Shown: piece after piece, positions 45,003-53,207 of the stretch
Layout: each line of letters begins with the position of its first letter
How positions within the stretch are numbered: position 1 is the first letter of the stretch
Assembly (NCBI RefSeq): GCF_900112025.1
Contig: NZ_FOKL01000005.1
Span: 248,001 to 312,000, forward strand
Source: Janthinobacterium sp. 344
GTDB lineage: Bacteria > Pseudomonadota > Gammaproteobacteria > Burkholderiales > Burkholderiaceae_D
Reading direction: 5' to 3'
Length of the DNA stretch: 64,000 nucleotides
Position numbers and translations under genes: made by a program
The notes under the pieces: model-generated
The model's database searches: none
What the model was told of the DNA's origin: nothing
The model's input: only the letters and a program-made list of their open reading frames with translations

Positions 45003-45910
45003 TGCGGGCCGGCGCGCCGCTGACGGCCAGCCAGTTCGCCAACCTGCACACTTTTCTCGTGGCGGCGCGCCATGCCAGCTTTGCCCTGGCCGCGCAGGAA
45101 CTGGCGCTCACGCCCAGCGCCGTCAGCCACCGCATCGCCCGGCTGGAAAGCAGCCTGGGCATGCTGCTATTTGAACGCCTGACGCGGCAGGTGAAACTGA
45201 CGGCCGATGGCGAGCGCATCTTTTCCGCCCTGCAAACGGGGTGGGAGGGCTTGCACGCGGCCATCGCCGGCGGCGATGCGCTCACGGGCGGCATCACCGT
45301 GCATGCGCGTCCCTCGGTGGCGCAATGCTGGCTGGTGCCGCGCCTGGCACGCTTCACGGCAAGGTATCCCGACCTCACCATCGACCTGCGCGTCGGCAAT
45401 GAGGCCGTGGACTTTCGCGCCGGCCAGGTCGACCTGGCCTTGCACTATGGCGACGGCCACTTTCCCGGCTTGACGGTGCGCAAGCTCATGGCGGAATGGC
45501 TGGCGCCCGTCTGCAGCCCGGACTACGCGCGCCGTCACGGCTTGCAGGACGCGCCACGCAAGCTGATGGACGCCACCGTGCTGCACGATACCCTGGCCTG
45601 GCCCGCCTGCGCACCCGACGCGGAATGGCGCTTGTGGCTGGACGGGCAGGCGCCTGGCGTCAGCCCGCCCACCCGCAGCCTGCGTTTCGACCGCGCCGAC
45701 CTGTGCGCGCAGGCGGCCATCCACCATGCGGGCGTGGCCATGGGCCGGCGCCAGCTGGTGCAGCCGTGGCTCGACAGCGGCCAGCTGGTGTCGCCGTTCG
45801 GCGGTTTCGACTTGCCCAGTCCGCAGGCGTACTACCTCGTGCATGCGGCGCGGCCGCTGCCGGCGAGGGTGCAGGCCTTGTTCGACTGGCTGCTGGCGCA
45901 GGCAATTTGA
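45002..45910 (+). CDS. dsdC: LysR-family regulator, DsdC-like
   Basis: A 302-residue LysR protein. The N-terminal winged helix-turn-helix is typical (FLVAARHASFALAAQELALT, then SAVSHRIARLESSLGMLLF). The effector domain begins near residue 90 and includes VDLALHYGDGHFPGLTVRKL, similar to the GcvA/DsdC branch. Of the two adjacent ATG codons, 45002 leaves 6 bases from GGAGG and is preferred over 44999. It overlaps the dsdA stop. In E. coli dsdC is transcribed divergently from dsdXA; here it lies downstream on the same strand. Activation of dsdA by D-serine is inferred from context. Confidence 0.82.
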   Translation: MRAGAPLTASQFANLHTFLVAARHASFALAAQELALTPSAVSHRIARLESSLGMLLFERLTRQVKLTADGERIFSALQTGWEGLHAAIAGGDALTGGITVHARPSVAQCWLVPRLARFTARYPDLTIDLRVGNEAVDFRAGQVDLALHYGDGHFPGLTVRKLMAEWLAPVCSPDYARRHGLQDAPRKLMDATVLHDTLAWPACAPDAEWRLWLDGQAPGVSPPTRSLRFDRADLCAQAAIHHAGVAMGRRQLVQPWLDSGQLVSPFGGFDLPSPQAYYLVHAARPLPARVQALFDWLLAQAI

Positions 45911-45945
45911 TACACTGCGCCCCTCATTGAACCGCGCACGAAAGA

Positions 45946-46773
45946 ATGCCCATGCAGCCATCCCCATCGACCTCGACCGCGCAACCGGCATTGCGCGAGT
46001 TACGCACCACTGCGCTGGCCTGCCTGCTGGAACCGGACCCGGCGACCAAGGTGGCGATGGTGGCGGCCATGGCCGCGGCGCCGCCGCCGCTCGATGCGCA
46101 CGCGCCCCTGGCGCCGTCGGGCCCCGTGCCGGGCCGGCCTGAGCGCCCTGAACTGGTGCCGCCGCGCCTGGTGGGACGGCGGTCGATGATCACGCCGGAA
46201 GGGCGCGCCATGCTGGTGCACGCGCTGGCGCACATCGAATTCAACGCCATGAATCTGGCGCTGGACGCGCTGTGGCGCTTCCCGGATTTGCCCGCTGAAT
46301 ACTATACGGACTGGCTGCGCGTGGCGAAGGAGGAAGCGACGCACTTTGCCATGCTGCAGGCGCACCTGCAGGTGCTGGGCCACACGTATGGCGACTTCCC
46401 CGGCCACGACAGCCTGTGGGAAATGGTCGACAAGACGCGCGGCGACGTGCTGGCGCGCATGGCGCTGGTGCCGCGCACCCTGGAGGCGCGGGGCCTGGAC
46501 GCGATTCCGCCGCTGCGCGCCAAGCTGGCGCAGGCGGGAGATATGGCCGCTGCCGCCATCCTCGACGTCATCCTGCGCGACGAGGTGGGCCATGTGGAAA
46601 TCGGCAACCGCTGGTACGGCTACCTGTGCGGGCAGCGCGGCCTGGAGCTGCGCGCCACGTATGCGGAACTGGCGCTGCGCTATGCGGCGCCGACCCTGCG
46701 CGGCCCGTTCAACCTGGAAGCGCGGCGCCGGGCCGGGTTTTCGGAACTGGAACTGTCCGACCTGCCTGCCTGA
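45946..46773 (+). CDS. Ferritin-like DUF455 protein
   Basis: A 275-residue, mostly helical protein with carboxylate/histidine motifs of ferritin-like di-iron proteins: HIEFNAMNLALDALWRFP, KEEATHFAMLQAHL and RDEVGHVEIGNRWYGYL. They supply the usual Glu/His ligands, so a di-iron centre is likely. DUF455 proteins are relatives of the tRNA hydroxylase MiaE, but substrate and reaction are unknown. A start at 45952 is also possible. It ends 6 bases from the convergent giant protein gene with no visible terminator. Confidence 0.8.
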   Translation: MPMQPSPSTSTAQPALRELRTTALACLLEPDPATKVAMVAAMAAAPPPLDAHAPLAPSGPVPGRPERPELVPPRLVGRRSMITPEGRAMLVHALAHIEFNAMNLALDALWRFPDLPAEYYTDWLRVAKEEATHFAMLQAHLQVLGHTYGDFPGHDSLWEMVDKTRGDVLARMALVPRTLEARGLDAIPPLRAKLAQAGDMAAAAILDVILRDEVGHVEIGNRWYGYLCGQRGLELRATYAELALRYAAPTLRGPFNLEARRRAGFSELELSDLPA

Positions 46774-46779
46774 ACGGGG

Positions 46780-49700
46780 TCACGGATGGGCCGTGATGCT
46801 GACGTGCCAGTGGCTCAGGTGGCCCGCTTCGATATGCACCTTGATGGGCTTGTTCCAGGCGCCCGCGCCGGGGATCTTGTCGGCGGGATCGGCGGAAAAG
46901 CGCCCGTCGACGAGGGCCAGCTTGACGAAGCTGGGGCCGATGTAGACCACGCGCGTGCTGGCCGGCGCCGCTTCCTGGGCCAGCATGGCGCGGTTGGCCG
47001 CGATCCATGCCTGCAGGGCCGCCAGCTTCGGCTTTTGCGCCGGGTTGGCCACGACTTCCGCCTTCGCGTCATTGATCAGCTTGTGAATGGCGGCGCCGTT
47101 GTTCTGGCCGCCCAGCGCATCCGTGTAGCCGCCCGCGCCGTCCGCGTAGCGCAGGTCGATCTGCTGGCCGTCGCTGTGGCCGCTGTGGCCGAGGATGGAG
47201 CGGCCCGACGCCGTCTGCGTCACGTGCTGGCCGCTGATGTCGTCGAAACGGTAAGCCTTGCCCGCCAGCCAGGCGATGGTCAGGCGCGTGGCCCACGAAT
47301 CGCCGCCAGGATCGCGCGTGCCGTAGCGCCGCGCCGCCAGCGCCGCCTCATTGTTGGCCAGGTACAGGGGGATGTAGGCCGTGGCGCCCTTGAATTCCAC
47401 CTGCCCCCCTTCGGCCGGGTCGGAACTGGCATCCGTATTGTCGACTTTGCCCTTCAGGCGCAGCGTGATGACGGCTTTCTTGTCGAGCTTGGCGCCGGCG
47501 AAGGCGGGCAGTACCAGGCCGGGAAATTTTATCTTGCCGGCACTCTTGGTATTGGTCTGGGACAATAAATTCTCGGCGCTGAAGGCGGGATCGCCGCCGC
47601 CGGCCGAGATGCCGATGTTCACTTCCGTGATCGTCGCCGCCGCCGGCGTGTAATGCAATTCCAGCGGCAAGGTGTGGGTGGCTGTCGCCGTTCCTTGCGA
47701 GACGGACACATACGGCCCTGGCAGATTGCCGGTCAGCTTGATCGGCTGCAGCATGGGGCGGCCGTTCTTGTTGGGCGAGAGAAATTTCGCCTGCGTCACC
47801 TTCAAGCCCTTGCATACGAGGCTCAGTTCCACCGTCGTCACGGTGGGCAGGGCGCTGTCGCCGATATTCGTCGCGCTGACATTGCCGCCCACGCTCAATG
47901 CCCCGTCCTTGGCCTGCTTGCTGACATCGACGCACTCGGTGCGGACGACCGTGCCCTGCGTGTAGTGGGTCTGGTTGACGGCGCCCGTGGCCGCCAGGTT
48001 GACGCCTGGCAAGCCTGTCACGGCATACGACCAGGTATCGTTGTACTGGCTTTGCGCCGTCGTGTAGACGGGATACTCGGCCGTGCTGACGGTGATCTTC
48101 ACGCCCACGTTTTTCGTGCCCTTCGGTACCGTGAAGGCGATGGGCGAGGTGATGGTCTGGTTTTGCGTGGCCGCCGTGGCCGTGAACGTCTTGCTGCCCT
48201 CGTCATCTTGCGGCGTGGCATCGTCCGCGGCACGGGGGCTGGCGCGCACGTCGCGCGCGGGCGGCCCCGCGCCATCCTGCGTCACCGTGCCCGCCACATA
48301 GCTTGGCGCCGCACCGCGCTGGGCCAGGCCGGTTGCGTACGGATACACGATGCCGACACTGACGGTGCTGCTGTTGTCAAACACGACGGCGCTGACGCTG
48401 ACCACGTTCGGGTGCGCAAGGTCGTTCAGGGTCAGCTGGTAAGTGTCGGGCAGAACGCCATCGAAGTGGAAGGCGCCCGTGGCATCGACCACGGCCACCT
48501 GGCGCTGGTGGCTGTTATAGCCGGCCAGGAGCATCTTCTTGCCGGCCAGTCCCGTGGCGTTGGCGCCCGCCGGCGTGCGCAGCTGGCCTTGCAGCACGGT
48601 GCCGGACTTGATGGCGATCAAGGCATAGCTGGCCGTGAATTCGCCGTCCTGCGAGACGAAATTGAGGTTCAGGTCGTAGCTGCCGTTGGGCAGGCCAGCC
48701 AGCAGCTGCTGCATGGCCGTGGCGCCGATGCGGAAGGTGCGCGTGGCCGCGTCGAAGACCCAGTATTGCTTGAGGCTGACGGCCGCGCCATCGGGCATGG
48801 ACAGCAAGCCGTCGCTGTCATCCTGCAGCGCAATGGGGGCCGCGCCGACCAGGCGGAACGCCAGCCCGCCCGGCTCCAGGCGGTTGTTCGGCCCCAGTCC
48901 CGTGATGGCCAGCACGGGTGCCGTGGCGGGCAAGCTGCCGCCGTCGTCCGGCTCCACGTAGGTGTCGATGGCGGTGGGCAGCTCCGTCTGGATCAGGACG
49001 TCCAGCGTGGTGACGCTGCTGCCCTTGCGGAGGAAGAGCTGCGCGTGCTGGTCCACGCCCGTGTCGCCCGGCGTGGAGAAGCGCAGGCTGCCGTCCTGCA
49101 GCAGCACGTCCGTGATGGCGCCGCTGGCACTCACGCTGTCGGCGCCGTCAGGCAAGCCCAGCTCTGCCAGCGGCAGCGTGACCACCTGCGCGGGGCGCAC
49201 GGGATCGAGGGCGATGTCGCCGTTGGCGCTGAAGGTCCAGGCCAGGCCCGCGCTCTGGAAGGCCACGCTGCGTTCGATGCGCAGGACGATGGTGTCGTCG
49301 GGAATGACGGTGGCGCCAGCGTCGATGCTGCCCGCCAGCACGTCGCCATCGATGATGGTGCTGCCATCGGGCGCGCTGGCCAGCACGGCTTGCACATTGC
49401 TGGCCGCCGCGCTGCCATTGTTACGGATGTGCACGCGGTAGGTATAGTCCCAGGCCGTGCGGCTGACGCGCTGTTCGGCCACCTGGTCGAGCGCCGTCAC
49501 CTCGAAGTCCCCGGCGGCCTGCACCACGCCAGTGCCGGCGGCCAGCATGACTTTCGGCGTGGGCGGTAGCGTGGGGTCGTTGGGCCCGCCGCAGGCGCAC
49601 AGGCCCAGCGCCAGGAGCGGGGCCAGCGCGGCGGCGGCCAGCTGGCGGCGCCGCAGTCCGGCCAAGGCCAGCACGCCGGCCAGCAGCAGCCACGGCGTGG

Positions 49701-50154
49701 ATGGCAGGGCGATGGCGGCCGGCTGCGTGATGCCAGCGTCGAGCTCGATGAAGGAAACGGGGTCGACGATGGAAAACGGCTGCGCGCCGGGGCTGCCTGC
49801 GCCCAGGTAATCGAAGGTGAGGGAAAAGCCCGTGGCCGTGGCGCCGGGCGCGATGCCGGCCGCCAGCGCCAGGGCGTCGAGGTAGCCGCTGGCGGGAATG
49901 GCCACGTCGGGCTGCACCAGCAGCACGTCCCAGCCCGGCGCCGTGGAGACGTTCTGCAGGTTGGCGTAGGTGCCCACGCTGAAGAACACGGTGAATTCCT
50001 CGATCGGCACGGCCAGGGTGGTATTGCTGACGGTATAGTCGTAGCGCCACTGCGTGCCGCCCAGCGACGTGGCCGTGTAGGCGATGCTGGTGGCCTGCGC
50101 GGCGCTCATCGCGCACAGCAGCAGCGCCAGCAGCGCCTGTTTGATATAGCTCAT
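46780..50154 (-). CDS. Giant exported protein with C-terminal LAS/MepA-type zinc peptidase motif
   Basis: A 1124-residue protein; GGAG lies 8 bases before the ATG at 50154. Residues 1-22 are a signal peptide. Residues about 165-185 read STPWLLLAGVLALAGLRRRQ, like a C-terminal sorting tail but internal, and are followed directly by a lipobox-like LLALGLCACGG. Then come long beta-rich repeats of the CARDB/carboxypeptidase-regulatory kind. The C-terminal 150 residues contain SGHSDGQQIDLRY (His993, Asp1000) and SHWHVSI (His1115, His1117), the zinc-ligand pattern of LAS/M15/M74 peptidases such as MepA. It probably cuts cell-wall peptide cross-links or a surface polymer. The peptidase call is by motif only. 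Confidence 0.65.
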   Translation of the reverse strand: MSYIKQALLALLLCAMSAAQATSIAYTATSLGGTQWRYDYTVSNTTLAVPIEEFTVFFSVGTYANLQNVSTAPGWDVLLVQPDVAIPASGYLDALALAAGIAPGATATGFSLTFDYLGAGSPGAQPFSIVDPVSFIELDAGITQPAAIALPSTPWLLLAGVLALAGLRRRQLAAAALAPLLALGLCACGGPNDPTLPPTPKVMLAAGTGVVQAAGDFEVTALDQVAEQRVSRTAWDYTYRVHIRNNGSAAASNVQAVLASAPDGSTIIDGDVLAGSIDAGATVIPDDTIVLRIERSVAFQSAGLAWTFSANGDIALDPVRPAQVVTLPLAELGLPDGADSVSASGAITDVLLQDGSLRFSTPGDTGVDQHAQLFLRKGSSVTTLDVLIQTELPTAIDTYVEPDDGGSLPATAPVLAITGLGPNNRLEPGGLAFRLVGAAPIALQDDSDGLLSMPDGAAVSLKQYWVFDAATRTFRIGATAMQQLLAGLPNGSYDLNLNFVSQDGEFTASYALIAIKSGTVLQGQLRTPAGANATGLAGKKMLLAGYNSHQRQVAVVDATGAFHFDGVLPDTYQLTLNDLAHPNVVSVSAVVFDNSSTVSVGIVYPYATGLAQRGAAPSYVAGTVTQDGAGPPARDVRASPRAADDATPQDDEGSKTFTATAATQNQTITSPIAFTVPKGTKNVGVKITVSTAEYPVYTTAQSQYNDTWSYAVTGLPGVNLAATGAVNQTHYTQGTVVRTECVDVSKQAKDGALSVGGNVSATNIGDSALPTVTTVELSLVCKGLKVTQAKFLSPNKNGRPMLQPIKLTGNLPGPYVSVSQGTATATHTLPLELHYTPAAATITEVNIGISAGGGDPAFSAENLLSQTNTKSAGKIKFPGLVLPAFAGAKLDKKAVITLRLKGKVDNTDASSDPAEGGQVEFKGATAYIPLYLANNEAALAARRYGTRDPGGDSWATRLTIAWLAGKAYRFDDISGQHVTQTASGRSILGHSGHSDGQQIDLRYADGAGGYTDALGGQNNGAAIHKLINDAKAEVVANPAQKPKLAALQAWIAANRAMLAQEAAPASTRVVYIGPSFVKLALVDGRFSADPADKIPGAGAWNKPIKVHIEAGHLSHWHVSITAHP

Positions 50155-50266
50155 GATCGATCTCCCGTTTTCTGGCGCCAAGCGTGCCCGGGAAGGAAGT
50201 CAAGCAGGAAGTATTCCTGTCGTGCTTTGCCTTGAAAAACAAGGGCTTGTGGCATGGCTTGCGGGG

Positions 50267-50291
50267 CGGCTGTCAAAATTTCCGACAGCCG
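50267..50291. repeat. Inverted repeat upstream of mgtC
   Basis: CGGCTGTC (50267-50274) and GACAGCCG (50284-50291) pair perfectly around a 9-base A+T-rich loop. It lies about 70 bases before the mgtC ATG in the divergent gap. It could be an operator or a 5' leader hairpin. Confidence 0.4.
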
Positions 50292-50361
50292 TGGGGTGGT
50301 CGAGAAACATGGTAAATTGAAACATGGGCCGCTACGCGGCCGGCACGTCACAGGAGGCGCG

Positions 50362-51048
50362 ATGGCAACGGAATGGGAACTGGTGGGACGGCTGGCCTTT
50401 TCGGCGCTGCTGGGCAGCGCCATCGGCTACGAGCGCGAGCGGCTGGCCTGGGTGGCCGGCTTGCGCACGCACATGCTGGTGTGCGTGGGCTCGACCCTGA
50501 TCATGATCGTTTCGGCCTACGGATTCAGCGAGGTGCTCAGCGAGCGGGTCACGCTGGACCCGTCGCGCATGGCGGCGCAGGTGGTCTCGGGCATCGGTTT
50601 CCTGGGCGCCGGGGCGATCCTGGCGCGCGGCGAGATCGTGCGCGGCTTGACGACGGCGGCCAGCGTCTGGTCCGTGGCCGGCATCGGCCTGGCCGTGGGC
50701 GGCGGGCTGTACACGCCGGCCGTGGCGGCCACGGTCATCATCCTGATCATTTTGGCCGGCATCAAACCGCTGGAAAAGCATTTTATCGGCAGCCGGCAGC
50801 GGCGCGAGTTGCTGATCACGGCCGAACGCGACGCCTTGTCGCTGGATAAGCTGCACGAGGCGCTGGGGGCCGGCACCACGCGCGTGCAGCAGTTCGTGAT
50901 CCGCCAGAAGGACAGCGCGCCGCAACTGGACGACATCGTCATCACCTTTGCCCGCGTGACGCCCGTGCAATTCCTGGCCCTGCAAAAACGCCTGGAAGCG
51001 ACGCCGGGCGTGCTGCAGGTCAAGGACCCGGACGCAACGCCGCACTGA
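50362..51048 (+). CDS. mgtC: MgtC/SapB family membrane protein
   Basis: A 228-residue inner-membrane protein with four or five helices in the first 140 residues, including the family signatures LGSAIGYERERLAWVAGLRT and GIGFLGAGAILARGEIVRGL. A C-terminal soluble ACT-like domain (about 145-225) follows. MgtC proteins affect growth at low magnesium and virulence, partly by inhibiting F-ATPase; they are not themselves Mg transporters. AGGAGG precedes the ATG at 50362. The gene diverges from the giant exported protein gene. Confidence 0.88.
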   Translation: MATEWELVGRLAFSALLGSAIGYERERLAWVAGLRTHMLVCVGSTLIMIVSAYGFSEVLSERVTLDPSRMAAQVVSGIGFLGAGAILARGEIVRGLTTAASVWSVAGIGLAVGGGLYTPAVAATVIILIILAGIKPLEKHFIGSRQRRELLITAERDALSLDKLHEALGAGTTRVQQFVIRQKDSAPQLDDIVITFARVTPVQFLALQKRLEATPGVLQVKDPDATPH

Positions 51049-51180
51049 GGCGGCGTTATTGCTGGGTCTGTCAGCGTTGTCCTACCCATCTTCCCGGAGC
51101 TGTCCGATTGTATGCATTGTGGAAACACGCGATCATCGTATCCATACTGCAACAGCCAACCAATCTGACGGGAGAACACG

Positions 51181-51399
51181 ATGCATAAGCCAGGCCAGCC
51201 TTTTCACCTGAACAAGCCTTTCGCACTGATCTGCCTGTTCACCTTGTCGACCCTGGCTGCCAGCTACCTGCCTGCCGACGACAGCGCCGAGGCCGGCCCG
51301 GCGCCTGTGGCGCGCGAGGCGGGCCACGATCGCTTGCCCGTGTGCGGCAACGATGCCCTCAAGCTGTCGGCCCACTGCCAGCCGGCACGCCAGGCGTGA
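51181..51399 (+). CDS. Small exported protein (72 aa), unknown
   Basis: A 72-residue protein with a hydrophobic segment (FALICLFTLSTLAASYLPAD) acting as a signal peptide or anchor, then an acidic, Ala/Pro-rich tail containing two cysteines (LPVCGNDALKLSAHCQ). GGGAG lies 7 bases before the ATG. It lies just upstream of the convergent topoisomerase gene, ending 11 bases from it. Function unknown. Confidence 0.6.
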   Translation: MHKPGQPFHLNKPFALICLFTLSTLAASYLPADDSAEAGPAPVAREAGHDRLPVCGNDALKLSAHCQPARQA

Positions 51400-51410
51400 C
51401 GGACTGCCTG

Positions 51411-52472
51411 TCAGGCGGCTTGCAGGCGCTGCTGCAGCAAGGCCAGCACGGCCGCTTCCTCCGGCGCCAGGGCCGGCAGTTCCTCCTGCAATTGCTGCCG
51501 CGCCCGCGCGCGCATGCCCTCCAGTAAGCTGCCATCGAGGTACGATTCCAGCACGGCCGGGTGCACATAGCACTTGCGGCAGATGGTCGGCGTGTTGCCC
51601 AGTTTTTTCGCCACCGACTCGATCGCCTGCACGATGTTCTTCTTCGCCTGCGCCTCGGAATCGACCTGCTCGAACGCCTGCAGGGCCAATGCCGCCAGCA
51701 GGGTGCCGGACCAGGTGCGGAAATCCTTGGCCGTGTAGTCTTCGCCCGTCACGTCGCGCAGGTAATCGTTGACGTCGCCCGAATCGACGCCATGGCGCTC
51801 GCCCGCCTCGTCGATGTATTGAAACAGTTCCTGGCCCGGCAAGTCGCGCATGCGCTGCAGCACCCGCGCCAGCTTGCGGTCGCTGAGGCGGATATCGTGG
51901 CGCACGCCGCTCTTGCCCTTGAAGTGGAATTGCACGGCGCTGCCGTCGATGTCGACGTGGCGCGTGCGCAGCGTGGACAGGCCGAACGACTTGTTGGTGC
52001 GCGCATATTCCTCATTGCCAATGCGCATCATCGTCAGTTCCAGCAGGTGCACGATGGTGGCCAGCACTTTTTCGCGCGGCAAGCCGGGCAGCTGCATGCT
52101 GCGCGCGACGGCCGCGCGGATGGCGGGCAGGGCGTTGCCAAAGCCCAGCATGCGCTCATACTTGACCTCGTCGCGCACCTGGCGCCAGCGCGCATGGTAG
52201 CGGTATTGCTTGCGGCCCCGCGCATCGCGCCCCGTGGCCTGCAGGTGGCCATTCGCGCGCGGGCAGATCCATACGTTCGTCCAGGCGGGCGGAATGGCCA
52301 GGGTCTTGATGCGCGCCAGGATGTCGGCATCGCGCACGGGCTGGCCCTCCGCGTCCGCGTAGCGGAACTTGCCCGGTGCGCCCAGGCGGGCGATGCCGGC
52401 TTGATGGTCGCCCGTGTAGCGCAGGCCGGCCGCGCGGGCCGTGGTGGTGGCTGACAGATCCATGTTTTCCAT
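51411..52472 (-). CDS. DNA topoisomerase IB
   Basis: A 353-residue type IB topoisomerase (poxvirus/bacterial class) that relaxes supercoils by nicking one strand. The catalytic Tyr302 lies in CRKCYVHPAVLESY near the C-terminus. The active-site basic residues are in ARWRQVRDEVKYERM (linker Lys), KGKSGVRHDI and DYTAKDFRTWSGTLLA. An ATG three codons later (52463) is an alternative start; neither has a strong ribosome-binding site. It diverges from the DUF1232 gene. Confidence 0.92.
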   Translation of the reverse strand: MENMDLSATTTARAAGLRYTGDHQAGIARLGAPGKFRYADAEGQPVRDADILARIKTLAIPPAWTNVWICPRANGHLQATGRDARGRKQYRYHARWRQVRDEVKYERMLGFGNALPAIRAAVARSMQLPGLPREKVLATIVHLLELTMMRIGNEEYARTNKSFGLSTLRTRHVDIDGSAVQFHFKGKSGVRHDIRLSDRKLARVLQRMRDLPGQELFQYIDEAGERHGVDSGDVNDYLRDVTGEDYTAKDFRTWSGTLLAALALQAFEQVDSEAQAKKNIVQAIESVAKKLGNTPTICRKCYVHPAVLESYLDGSLLEGMRARARQQLQEELPALAPEEAAVLALLQQRLQAA

Positions 52473-52575
52473 TGTGAAAGCTTACCTTGTACGCCGCGCA
52501 CCGGGCGCGCCGTTATGCTAAGGTGCGCATTCGTAGCGCATTCTTGGCGCGGCAGGCGGCACACAGGAGCAGCAG

Positions 52576-52959
52576 ATGTTTGGTAGAAGAAAAAATCTCG
52601 AGCAAGACCACGCCCCCAGAGCCGGGCAGCAGTACGAAAAAAAATATACGGATGACAGTTTCTGGGACAAGGTCGTCAAGTTTGCCAAGACGGCGGGGCG
52701 CGAAGTCATCGAAAAGGCGCTATGGCTGTATTACGCGGCACAGCAGCCGAACACGCCGCTGTGGGCGAAGACGGCCATCTATGGCGCGCTCGGCTATTTC
52801 ATTTCGCCCATCGATGCGATTCCCGACATCACGCCCGTGGTCGGCTATGCGGACGACCTGGCCGTGCTGGCGGCCGCTGTCGCCACGGTGGCCACCTACA
52901 TCACGGCCGACGTCAAGGAACGCGCGGCCGAGAAGCTGCGCGGCTGGTTCGGCGCCTAG
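52576..52959 (+). CDS. DUF1232 (YkvA-like) membrane-associated protein
   Basis: A 127-residue protein with the DUF1232 core, YGALGYFISPIDAIPDITPV then GYADDLAVLAAAVATVATYI, containing one or two short hydrophobic helices. The N-terminus is polar and basic. AGGAG precedes the ATG. Function of the family is unknown. Its stop codon shares the palindrome CTAG with the stop of the convergent 53-residue gene. Confidence 0.82.
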   Translation: MFGRRKNLEQDHAPRAGQQYEKKYTDDSFWDKVVKFAKTAGREVIEKALWLYYAAQQPNTPLWAKTAIYGALGYFISPIDAIPDITPVVGYADDLAVLAAAVATVATYITADVKERAAEKLRGWFGA

Positions 52960-53117
52960 TCCGCGGGGGCCGGCTGGCCCTTGACGGCATTGCGGTACTT
53001 GGCCCTCGCTTCGGCCTTTTTCACGGCCTCGCGGGCAATGTTGTGCGCCTTGATATGGGCTTTTTCGCTCTTGCTGCGCTGCTGCGCCACGTCCTTGTTG
53101 CCGATGCGGTTCGTCAT
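52956..53117 (-). CDS. Small basic protein (53 aa), unknown
   Basis: A 53-residue, highly charged protein: MTNRIGNKDVAQQRSKSEKA, then HNIAREAVKKAEARAKYRNA. It is rich in Lys, Arg and Ala and probably a single long helix. GGGAG lies 7 bases before the ATG at 53117. It may be a nucleic-acid-associated or stress protein, but nothing proves it. It overlaps the DUF1232 gene by the 4-base stop CTAG. Confidence 0.65.
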   Translation of the reverse strand: MTNRIGNKDVAQQRSKSEKAHIKAHNIAREAVKKAEARAKYRNAVKGQPAPAD

Positions 53118-53207
53118 GCTGGTCTCCCGTGTTAAAAAAAAGTCTGACCAGCACAGCATACGTTCTTGCCCGTGCGCCACCGTGCGCCCGCTCACACAAG
53201 CGCCGCT

